Below, one piece after another: positions 57,315 to 64,000 of a DNA stretch of 64,000 bases; position 1 is the stretch's first letter; each line of letters starts with the position of its first letter. Where the stretch lies: contig OZ241336.1 of NCBI GenBank assembly GCA_965200115.1, forward strand, positions 1,736,001 to 1,800,000. The letters are read 5' to 3'. The notes under the pieces are model-generated. The model did not search any database. It was given only the letters and a program-made list of their open reading frames with translations, and was not told the DNA's origin. The DNA is from JAPOUP01 sp026708635. Its GTDB lineage: Bacteria > Pseudomonadota > Alphaproteobacteria > Rhodobacterales > Rhodobacteraceae. A program made the position numbers and the translations under genes.

Positions 57315-57667
57315 CTCCAAACCTCGCTGACTTCCGGAAATTTTGCATTGGTCTGAACGGCATGCCGTCTATCTTGCATGCATTCAATTGGTCAAGGATC
57401 TGACAAATTCTCCTGCCACCCTTTGCGAGCGTCCAGCATAGGGCGGGCAGTCTTGGAAGGGGGCTTTCTCGGATCATGTATTCCAGTCGATCCCCTTGAA
57501 AGCGATACCATGCGTCCGAGACGAGCCGACCTACGGACAGGGAGCCGTCTCCCTGTATGTGATGTTTAGGCAAGCTCCATCATACCGGATGGACGGCTCC
57601 ATATCCAGGCCCAGCCAGCCAAAAATGGTCCTGTTCATGCCGGGCCTTCATCATTCAGGGGTACACA
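57315..57667. other. Gap upstream of hsdR
   Basis: No supported gene; presumably holds the R-M operon promoter. Unrecognised short frames on both strands. Confidence 0.4.
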
Positions 57668-57952
57668 ATGTTGTTGCGCGACCTCGTTGATCACTTTTCC
57701 CGCGCTACGGAATTGACCATAGAACTGGACGAGATAGTCGAGCACATCCTTAGACATGGCATTCAAGATGAAATTCATCTGTTTGGGGCTGATACCGATC
57801 CGACAAAGCTCAGAGGCGCGTTTGTGCAGTTCACATATCACAAAGCTATGTGCGGTGATCCGGTTCTTGTCACCCATGTAGTTTACTCCGAAAACGTGGA
57901 ACTTGAGTAGCAACGTGTCATAGTTGCCGGAATTCCGGTAGCTTCTGTTCAA
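57635..57952 (-). CDS. Small hypothetical ORF (strand ambiguous)
   Basis: A 105-residue frame with ordinary amino-acid composition (LLLKFHVFGVNYMGDKNR, SFVICELHKRASELCRIGI, VLDYLVQFYGQFRSAGKVI). The opposite strand (57668-57910) also encodes a plausible 80-residue protein (MLLRDLVDHFSRATEL, DEIVEHILRHGI, LFGADTDPTKLRGAF). I cannot tell which, if either, is real: neither is recognised and neither has a strong ribosome-binding site. Both lie in the island between hsdR and the DUF6998 gene. Confidence 0.3.
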   Translation of the reverse strand: MNRSYRNSGNYDTLLLKFHVFGVNYMGDKNRITAHSFVICELHKRASELCRIGISPKQMNFILNAMSKDVLDYLVQFYGQFRSAGKVINEVAQQHCVPLNDEGPA

Positions 57953-58007
57953 CAGGCGGGAATTGAATGAGCATATCTATCTGCGCACCACCTCGTCGTC
58001 ACGTCGC

Positions 58008-58012
58008 GGAGG
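58008..58012 (+). promoter_or_regulatory. Shine-Dalgarno GGAGG fixing a TTG start
   Basis: GGAGG followed by AGAAAA and then TTG at 58019; decides the start of the DUF6998-like gene. Confidence 0.6.
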
Positions 58013-58018
58013 AGAAAA

Positions 58019-58468
58019 TTGACACGAACAAAGAAGAACATTTTGGCCGATGTGCGGAAGTTGGCTGTTGAGTACCATCAACTGACCACAAAGCCCTTGG
58101 GTGTGACTGGCGAGATAGGGGAGTTCGAGGCCGCAGAGAAAATGGGTCTGGAATTGGGGGAGGCACGTAATGTTGGGTACGACGCTATTCGCCACGTAGG
58201 CCAATACCGACGAATCCAGATCAAGAGCCGTTGGAAACGAGACGGCGCGAGTTGGGGCCGAGTTTCGAGGATCGACATTTCGAAGGAATTCGACAGTGTC
58301 ATGCTGGTTCTGATGCGTGGCGATTACGAGGTTCACGAGATTTGGGAGGCGGGGCGGCAAGCCGTAATTGACCGCCTGACCGCTCCCGGCTCAAGATCTC
58401 GCAATGAACGAGGCCAAATGGGAGTCGCACAATTCAAGTCGATAGCCGATAAGGTATGGCCTCCGTGA
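58019..58468 (+). CDS. DUF6998-like protein
   Basis: 149 residues starting with TTG, supported by GGAGG 6 nt upstream. AVEYHQLTTKPLGVTGEIGEFEAAEKMGLELGEARNVGYDA is the hallmark region of DUF6998; QYRRIQIKSRWKRD and MLVLMRGDYEVHEIWEA suggest a restriction-endonuclease-like core (E...QIKS), often seen near defence genes. Function unestablished. It is the last gene of the island before rsmE. Confidence 0.6.
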   Translation: MTRTKKNILADVRKLAVEYHQLTTKPLGVTGEIGEFEAAEKMGLELGEARNVGYDAIRHVGQYRRIQIKSRWKRDGASWGRVSRIDISKEFDSVMLVLMRGDYEVHEIWEAGRQAVIDRLTAPGSRSRNERGQMGVAQFKSIADKVWPP

Positions 58469-58682
58469 GTGGGTCTTGCCCGTAGACTACTGGCTCCATT
58501 TGAGCGAGATTATGTCCTGAACCTACAACGCGGTCACGGTTCGGATAGCGGAAGGCGAAGAATAGGGAGACTTGTAAATCATTGAAAATATAGACGATTT
58601 TAGTTGGTCCTCGAATGGCTACCGGGCCGATAAGCCAGCATCGGGGATGCGTGGGGTGTGAGGCCAACGCGCCGCCGGGACA

Positions 58683-59405
58683 TCACCAATCGCCGAGGGC
58701 CCTTTGCCAAATGGCCATCGCCGCGACCGCAGCCGTATCGGCGCGTAGCACGCGGGGACCGAGGCTGGCCCGGTGGACAAATGGTAGGTCCGTCAGTTGA
58801 CTGCGTTCGTCATCGCTGAAGCCGCCTTCCGGCCCGATAAGGATGGCCCACTTGCCCATTTTACCGGAACTGAAACCGCTTGGTTCGCCGCGGAGCGCCT
58901 CATCGCAGAACAGAAGTTGGCGGTCCAAGGCCCAATCCGCGAGCACGGCGCCGAGGGACCGTAACTGGCAGACCTCTGGCACGAACGTGCCACCGCACTG
59001 CTCAACCGCCTCAATCACGCGTCGCTGCAGCCGGCTTTGCCGAATGCGCTCGGAGTTGGTGAAACGGGTTCGCACCGGCAGAATTCGGGCGGCGCCCATC
59101 TCGGCGGCCTTCTCGACTATGAAATCCGTCCGTGCGGACTTGATCGGAGCGAAGAGCAGCCAGAGGTCGGGCGGCCGCAGCAACGGGCGTGTCCGCCCCT
59201 GGATCGAAAGTGTTCCGGTATGCCGGCCTGTCCTGTCGGCGACTGCCGTGAACTCACCGTCACGGCCATTGAATACCGAGAGTTCGCCGCCTTGGCCAAT
59301 CCTCATGACATCGAACAGGTAATGGATGTGATCGCGTGTTAGCGGGCAGGATTGTCCCGACGCAAGCGGATGTTCTACATAAAGCCTGGGTTTGGACGCC
59401 ACCAT
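58683..59405 (-). CDS. rsmE: 16S rRNA (uracil1498-N3)-methyltransferase
   Basis: 240 residues, SPOUT fold. N-terminal PUA-like HIHYLFDVMRIGQGGELSVFNG, KSARTDFIVEKAAEMGAARILPV, and the knot motifs LIGPEGGFSDDE and LGPRVLRADTAAVAAMA. It methylates U1498 of 16S rRNA. Divergent from ubiA with only about 23 bp between start codons, so promoters must overlap the coding sequences. Confidence 0.95.
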   Translation of the reverse strand: MVASKPRLYVEHPLASGQSCPLTRDHIHYLFDVMRIGQGGELSVFNGRDGEFTAVADRTGRHTGTLSIQGRTRPLLRPPDLWLLFAPIKSARTDFIVEKAAEMGAARILPVRTRFTNSERIRQSRLQRRVIEAVEQCGGTFVPEVCQLRSLGAVLADWALDRQLLFCDEALRGEPSGFSSGKMGKWAILIGPEGGFSDDERSQLTDLPFVHRASLGPRVLRADTAAVAAMAIWQRALGDW

Positions 59406-59428
59406 GGTCAGGAAAAGATATTGGAGCG

Positions 59429-60388
59429 ATGGAAAACACTCCAGAGTCGGACGGAAGAATCAATGATGCGGTGGACGGCAACTGGGTCGATCGCCGGGCC
59501 CCCGCCTGGTCACGGCCTTATCTGAGGCTTTCCCGCATCGATCGGCCGATCGGTACATGGCTGCTCCTGCTACCGTGCTGGTGGGGTGCGTTGCTTGCCT
59601 GTCTGCATCAGGGACGGTTTGGATGGTCTGAGGCTTGGGTAATGCTGGGCTGCGGAATCGGTGCGGTATTAATGAGGGGCGCGGGATGCACATGGAATGA
59701 CATAACGGACAGCGATTTTGACAGGCGGGTCACGCGAACGGCATCAAGGCCGATTCCTTCGGGAAGGATATCGGTGCACGATGCTTTGTGGTGGATGGCG
59801 GTACAAGCTTTGGTCGCGTTCGCCGTACTGGTCTCGTTCGGCGGCTTCGCCATCCCGCTTGGCATCGGTTCACTTGCGCTTGTAGTTGTGTATCCATTCG
59901 CCAAGCGGTTTACTTGGTGGCCGCAGGTATTCCTTGGCCTGGCTTTCAACTGGGGTGCGCTTCTGGCGTGGGTTGCCGTCACCGATGCCCTGGCATGGCC
60001 TCCCGTCTTCCTCTATCTTTCCGGAATCGCATGGACACTATTTTACGATACGATCTACGCGCATCAGGACAAGGAAGATGACGCACTGGTGGGAATAAAG
60101 TCCACCGCTAGGCTTTTCGGCGAGAGAACACGCCAGTTCCTCATGATTTTCCAGTTACTTGCGGTGGGACTCATGACCATCGCCTTCCTTTCCGCCATGA
60201 TCGGGATGTCCACTGGCATTGCGGCCGCTGTCGCTCTCTGCGGGCCGTTGGCTTTCGGTGGGCATCTGGCGTGGCAGATGGGACGCCTTGACGTGGATGA
60301 TCCCACCGGATGCCTGAGGCTATTTCGCTCAAACCGCGATTCAGGTTTGATTGTCACGCTGTTTCTCGCCGCCGCCTTTCTTGTATGA
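59429..60388 (+). CDS. ubiA: 4-hydroxybenzoate polyprenyltransferase
   Basis: About 319 residues, eight or nine membrane helices. The two Asp-rich motifs are GAGCTWNDITDSDFDRRVTRT (NDxxDxxxD) and DTIYAHQDKEDDALVGIKS (DxxxD). It prenylates 4-hydroxybenzoate in ubiquinone synthesis. ATG 59429 with TTGGAG upstream; the frame continues back to 59336 inside rsmE but that is a shadow. Confidence 0.95.
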   Translation: MENTPESDGRINDAVDGNWVDRRAPAWSRPYLRLSRIDRPIGTWLLLLPCWWGALLACLHQGRFGWSEAWVMLGCGIGAVLMRGAGCTWNDITDSDFDRRVTRTASRPIPSGRISVHDALWWMAVQALVAFAVLVSFGGFAIPLGIGSLALVVVYPFAKRFTWWPQVFLGLAFNWGALLAWVAVTDALAWPPVFLYLSGIAWTLFYDTIYAHQDKEDDALVGIKSTARLFGERTRQFLMIFQLLAVGLMTIAFLSAMIGMSTGIAAAVALCGPLAFGGHLAWQMGRLDVDDPTGCLRLFRSNRDSGLIVTLFLAAAFLV

Positions 60389-60446
60389 TTGCGGAACCGG
60401 CTGTTGGGCCATATCATTCCGTGGTTGTCGCTTGACGTGTCCAGAT

Positions 60447-62309
60447 ATGCGTTCTCGTTTCAATATCGCCGCCTTGGTTTCCTTTATGGCGTTGGTCTCC
60501 GTCGCCACGGCTCTAGTGGCCGTGGGGCAGATCGAGAGGCTTGCCAGAACCGAGGTGCGTCAGGCTCTCGAGTCCAATGGTATGGACTGGATTGACGTAA
60601 ACGCTGACGGACTGCGGGTCATTCTGTCGGGTGCGGCACCGAATGAGGCCACAAGGCACCGTGCGCTGCGTCTCGCGGGTATAGCTGCGACCTCCGCTCT
60701 CATAGTCGACGAGATGGATGTCGAGTCGGCAAAGGACACCGCGCCACGAAATTATTTTGTCGAGTTTCTGCGCCACGATGGGGAAGTCCTGGTTCTTGGC
60801 GTTGTGCCCGCTTCGCTTGACCGTAGTGAGGTGACTGCGGCTCTCGTCAGGCTGACTGATGGCGCGGAGGTGCGGAATCTGCTCGCCAGCGCTGACTATC
60901 CGGCGCCGCAAGGCTGGACGGATGCGTTCGAATTTTCCATCACGGCCCTGGAGCGGTTGGAGTGGTCCAGAATCGGTGTCCGAGCCGGACGGGTGGAAAT
61001 CAGGGCGATTGCCGAGAGCGTTGGCGGCAAAAGTGAGCTTGAGGCCGAACTGGGGCGAGGTATGCCGGAAAGAGTGGATCTGGTCCTGGACATTTCCGCG
61101 CCGCGCCCCGTGATCGCTCCGTTTACCCTGCGTTTTCTGGTTGATGAAAACGGAGGTAGGTTTGACGCATGCTCCGCTCGTGACGAGAGCGGCGGCAAGC
61201 GGATCGTCTCGGCCGCCGTTAAGGCCGGGCTGAAGGGCGAGGTACCCTGCCGGATTGGTTTTGGTGCGCCGAGCCCGGAATGGACGGATGCCGCTGTCGC
61301 CGGAATCGCGGCCGTTGCGCGGTTTGGATCCGGATCGGTCACATTCTCGGACATTCATGTTTCCCTTATCGCTCCGGCGGAAACCGAGCAGACGCTGTTT
61401 GAGCGAGTGGTTGGAGAGTTGGATGCGGCACTGCCCGACGTTTTCTCGCTGACGGGGGTCAAATCGGATCCGAAGGCGTTTACGGGCACCGGAGAACGGG
61501 AGGCCGAAACGTCGCCGGAGTTTCTCGCGACAATCAGTACGGAAGGCACGCTGCTTCTGCGCGGTAGGATGACCGACGGTAACCTTCGCGATACGGTCGA
61601 AGGCCTTGCGCGGGCGCTTTTCCCCGGCGTGGACGTTCGGGCGTCGCTACGTCTCGATCAGGGTTTGCCGCACGGTTGGGCAAAGAGGGTTTTCGCCGGC
61701 CTTAAGTCGCTTTCGCTTTTGGTGGACGGAACGCTTGTCGTGCAGCCGAAACTTGTCGATATCCGTGGTATCGCCCACGATCCGGACGCCAGCGATGAAA
61801 TCTCCCGGATTCTGTCCGCCGCGCTTGGCGCTGCGGAGATGTTCGCCATTGAAGTCAACTATGTAGAGCCCGAGGATACCGGACCAGCCGTTCCGACTCC
61901 CGAGGAGTGCGTAGCGGGCATCGGCGCTATCCTCGACAGCCAGAAAATCATTTTTCAACCCGGCTCCTCCGAAATCGGTCAAGATAGCTTTCCGGTGATT
62001 GACCGAATCGCGGAAGTCATGGACGGCTGCTTCGAGGTCAGGATGGAGATCGCTGGCCATACGGATAGCCAGGGCCGCGAGGAGATGAACCTGCGGCTAA
62101 GCCAGTGGCGGGCTGAGTCGGTATTGAACGCACTTGAGGCGCGGCGGGTACTGACCGGCAACCTGATCCCTACCGGCTATGGCGAAACGCGCCCGATAGC
62201 CGATAACGGCACTAGGGAAGGGCGGGAGGAGAACAGACGGATCGAGTTTACACTTATGACTGACGGAGAGGCCGTCGTGGATGGCGGGACAGACAATGAG
62301 CAGAACTGA
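60447..62309 (+). CDS. OmpA family protein with BON-like domains
   Basis: 620 residues from ATG 60447 (MRSRFNIAALVSFMAL, a membrane anchor or signal). BON-like segments appear at about 50-90 (VNADGLRVILSGAAPNEATRHRALRLAG) and again near 390-420 (STEGTLLLRGRMTDGNLRDTV). The C-terminal OmpA domain (about 500-610) has IIFQPGSSEIGQDSFPVIDRI, IAGHTDSQGREEMNLRLSQWRAESV and GYGETRPIADNGTREGREENRRIEF, the peptidoglycan-binding core. It likely links the envelope to the cell wall; follows ubiA by about 60 bp and overlaps the coiled-coil gene. Confidence 0.9.
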   Translation: MRSRFNIAALVSFMALVSVATALVAVGQIERLARTEVRQALESNGMDWIDVNADGLRVILSGAAPNEATRHRALRLAGIAATSALIVDEMDVESAKDTAPRNYFVEFLRHDGEVLVLGVVPASLDRSEVTAALVRLTDGAEVRNLLASADYPAPQGWTDAFEFSITALERLEWSRIGVRAGRVEIRAIAESVGGKSELEAELGRGMPERVDLVLDISAPRPVIAPFTLRFLVDENGGRFDACSARDESGGKRIVSAAVKAGLKGEVPCRIGFGAPSPEWTDAAVAGIAAVARFGSGSVTFSDIHVSLIAPAETEQTLFERVVGELDAALPDVFSLTGVKSDPKAFTGTGEREAETSPEFLATISTEGTLLLRGRMTDGNLRDTVEGLARALFPGVDVRASLRLDQGLPHGWAKRVFAGLKSLSLLVDGTLVVQPKLVDIRGIAHDPDASDEISRILSAALGAAEMFAIEVNYVEPEDTGPAVPTPEECVAGIGAILDSQKIIFQPGSSEIGQDSFPVIDRIAEVMDGCFEVRMEIAGHTDSQGREEMNLRLSQWRAESVLNALEARRVLTGNLIPTGYGETRPIADNGTREGREENRRIEFTLMTDGEAVVDGGTDNEQN

Positions 62310-62625
62310 GTTTATCGCGGTCACGGCTGTCGTGCTTTTTCTGGCGATTGTCCTTGGTTGGTTCGCACGAGGGTTCGTTCGAAGGTTCGTCAGGGTCGAA
62401 GGATCCGAGATTGGAGAGATTGACTGGATGGCCAAGGCGTTGCAGGAGGCCGAGGAGGCGAGGGATCAGGCGGTGAGGGATCTGGCTAGCCGGGAGGCGG
62501 AGCTGCGCGGCAAACTGAACGAGGCGCAAGCGGAAACGCGCGCGGCGATGGATTCGCTTCGTCACTTGCGCCGTGAGTCGGACGAACTGCGCGCCTATAT
62601 CGAGCAGGTCAATCAGAGCCAGTAG
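62296..62625 (+). CDS. Small single-span membrane protein with coiled coil
   Basis: 109 residues: one transmembrane helix (FIAVTAVVLFLAIVLGWFARGF) followed by a charged helix with heptads (ALQEAEEARDQAVRDLASREAELRGKLNEAQ). Function unknown; relatives commonly sit behind this OmpA-family gene. Its start (ATG 62296; 62281 also possible) lies inside the end of the OmpA gene, so they are translationally coupled. Confidence 0.75.
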   Translation: MSRTEFIAVTAVVLFLAIVLGWFARGFVRRFVRVEGSEIGEIDWMAKALQEAEEARDQAVRDLASREAELRGKLNEAQAETRAAMDSLRHLRRESDELRAYIEQVNQSQ

Positions 62626-62895
62626 ACCGCCCCTGCCCCGCTCAGGGCGGCCGGTATCCGCCGGAGAGCCGTCAAACACCTGGCATCATTTGATGAAACG
62701 GGTATTTCGGATAGTATCCTCCTTCATGTGGGTATCGTTATGAACCCTATGAAGATTTGGAGGCTGGAAGTGTAACCCGTTGCCGAACCCTGTACGGTAA
62801 TCTTGGGGGGCAGGCGTAAGCGCTAACTTGTTTGCCATAATTCAGGAAACTGTCTAAGGCTTGATCCGGATCGGGATTCAGGAGGCAGGCAGGCC

Positions 62896-63057
62896 ATGGA
62901 CGACGACCGGACGCTGCTCCAAGTGGGCTGCGGGCATTCGCTGCGGGAGACCGCCGTCCGGGCCCGGCGGGTGGGGCTCGCGGGACTTTCGGACGTTGAG
63001 CTGATAAAGCGGCCGCGCAAGTCGAAGGCGTGGCCTGGTAACGGGAAGCGGCCGTAA
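62896..63057 (+). pseudogene. N-terminal scrap of an IS4-type transposase
   Basis: A 53-residue frame with VGCGHSLRETAVRARRVGL and LAGLSDVELIKRPRKSKAW, close to the start of IS4-family transposases (LSDVALLKRLRxSxxWL). It stops after PGNGKRP and no DDE domain follows; flanking inverted repeats were not found. A truncated relic, about 25 bp before the next gene. Confidence 0.6.
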
Positions 63058-63082
63058 ACGCTAGGCGGAAGGAATGCGGGTA

Positions 63083-63547
63083 ATGTCTGAGCGCAATTTT
63101 CAACCCATGACCAAGGCGGAGGTCGTCGCCGCGCAGAGCGCTTGGGCGAAGTATGTCACCGAGCGAGATGTCGAGCGGTTGCTCGGGCTATATGATTTCG
63201 GCGACCCTGACGAGCCAGTTTTATTCAAACCCACCTTGGCCGATGTCATTCGGCTCGACCGTGAGGGAGCGCGCGCGTACTTCGTGGGCGGCAACCCTGA
63301 CTATCCTCAGGACAAAGGTTTTCTGACGAAGGGATGGAAAACGGTTAAGTTCGAGAGCGCGGCGGGGCCGGTTCTCCAGGCGGGTGGCTTGGGCTACAGA
63401 GATATGGGGCATTACACCTTCGTCGACGGTGACGGTAACGCGACCCGTGCGGACTATACATTCGTGTATCACAAGCTCGACGGGAGGGTTTTGATCTCCC
63501 TTCACCACTCGTCGCTTACATGGCTTCCGCCGGTCGACCATGCATGA
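63083..63547 (+). CDS. NTF2-like (SnoaL/CaMKII-association-like) protein
   Basis: 154 residues. WAKYVTERDVERLLGLYDF is the first helix and strand; FLTKGWKTVKFESA, GHYTFVDGDGNATRADYTFVYHKLDGRVLISLHHSSL ends with the HHSS typical of the calcium/calmodulin-dependent kinase association-like NTF2 family. Fold certain enough, activity unknown. ATG 63083 fits the GGAAGG spacing better than ATG 63074. Confidence 0.7.
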   Translation: MSERNFQPMTKAEVVAAQSAWAKYVTERDVERLLGLYDFGDPDEPVLFKPTLADVIRLDREGARAYFVGGNPDYPQDKGFLTKGWKTVKFESAAGPVLQAGGLGYRDMGHYTFVDGDGNATRADYTFVYHKLDGRVLISLHHSSLTWLPPVDHA

Positions 63548-63682
63548 GAGTTCGGTCCCCGATAGTATAGGACCGGTTTAACCGACAGTCCCGCGGAAGA
63601 GATGGGCCGCCCCGCATTTCCGCCGCGGGACGACCTTCCTCGTCTTGAATGTGGCGCCATTGTGGCATTCGACGGGTCTTTC

Positions 63683-64000
63683 CTAAATCGGTACGATTTG
63701 TCCCGGCAGTGAGTTCACCGTCATCGTCCGGGCCGGCTGGAAATGGATAACCGACCGGATCGACTGGCCAGCCTTGAGAAGGTCAAAGGCCGTATTGATC
63801 TGATCATGATTCATGTGGTGGGTGATGTAAGGGTCGACGCTGAAGTCGCCGCGGAGCCATTCATCCACCATACCGGGTAATTGGCTGCGGCCCAAAACGC
63901 CGCCAAAAGCCGTGCCGCGCCAAACCCGTCCCGTGACAAGCTGGAAGGGTCGCGTCGCGATTTCCTGACCCGCACCCGCCACACCTATGACGGTGCATTC
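63683..64000 (-). CDS. S-(hydroxymethyl)glutathione dehydrogenase / class III alcohol dehydrogenase, C-terminal part
   Basis: The frame enters from the right edge; about 105 C-terminal residues are visible. ECTVIGVAGAGQEIATRPFQLVTGRVWRGTAFGG, GRSQLPGMVDEWL, and ITHHMNHDQINTAFDLLKAGQSIRSVI are typical of the zinc-dependent, glutathione-linked formaldehyde dehydrogenases. The protein normally ends shortly after SIRSVI; here about 18 extra residues (HFQPARTMTVNSLPGQIVPI) follow. Confidence 0.9.
   Translation of the reverse strand, partial: ECTVIGVAGAGQEIATRPFQLVTGRVWRGTAFGGVLGRSQLPGMVDEWLRGDFSVDPYITHHMNHDQINTAFDLLKAGQSIRSVIHFQPARTMTVNSLPGQIVPI

Overview
The window is a GC-rich chromosomal segment that I assign to the Alphaproteobacteria, most likely Rhodobacterales or a close relative. 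The supporting markers are an NDUFS4-type complex I accessory protein beside tRNA-Arg, a 44-residue aa3 oxidase subunit IV, a plant-type glutamate-cysteine ligase, a pyrB / metal-site-less pyrC-like / plsY cluster, and an rsmE / ubiA / OmpA block. The placement is inferred from families and gene order, not from any search.

Layout. Positions 1-7.1 kb carry, on the minus strand, an acyl-CoA ligase followed by livG-livH-livM, then an NDUFS4-like gene and tRNA-Arg(TCT), then a livF cut by the left edge. Positions 7.1-9.6 kb hold a candidate structured RNA with a clean intrinsic terminator, an HTH+DUF3800 gene with no ordinary start codon for its full reading frame, and a bacterial GOLPH3/GPP34 gene. 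Positions 9.8-17.2 kb are a tight six-gene minus-strand operon: STAS antagonist, RsbW-like kinase fused to a membrane sensor, sensor-MFS fusion, ABC-type substrate-binding protein, GNAT acetyltransferase and membrane-anchored SpoIIE phosphatase. glnE lies directly upstream. Positions 21-29 kb are housekeeping: a thioredoxin-fold protein, greA, oxidase subunit IV, an acyl-CoA dehydrogenase coupled to an MBL hydrolase, sua5, yqgE and a DsbD-N protein. Positions 29-36.5 kb hold an RND efflux pair, moaB and a uracil-DNA glycosylase. moaB and the glycosylase are separated by a possible IS5-like relic.

A decayed group II intron reverse transcriptase at about 36.7-37.2 kb precedes a plus-strand sugar operon (binding protein, two permeases, GH32/43-like hydrolase, ATPase, 2-hydroxyacid dehydrogenase; 37.6-44 kb). 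pyrB, a pyrC-like gene and plsY follow. Between gshA (ends about 48.9 kb) and rsmE (starts at 58.7 kb) lies a roughly 9.8 kb accessory island: small orphan and frameshifted genes, a type I restriction-modification operon hsdR-hsdS-[PrrC-like anticodon nuclease]-hsdM, and a DUF6998 gene. The right end has rsmE/ubiA, an OmpA/BON protein with a coiled-coil partner, an IS4-type transposase scrap, an NTF2-like protein and the C-terminal part of a glutathione-dependent alcohol dehydrogenase.

Two systems stand out. The first is the membrane partner-switching operon at 9.8-17.2 kb. It contains all three regulatory enzymes (kinase, antagonist, phosphatase), no sigma factor, and an MFS transporter wearing the same kind of two-helix sensor module as the phosphatase and kinase. 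The second is the type I R-M operon. Its embedded ATPase keeps Walker motifs, an ABC signature and an Arg-x3-Glu ... His arrangement like the catalytic triad of the PrrC anticodon nuclease, suggesting a suicide back-up defence in a permuted gene order.
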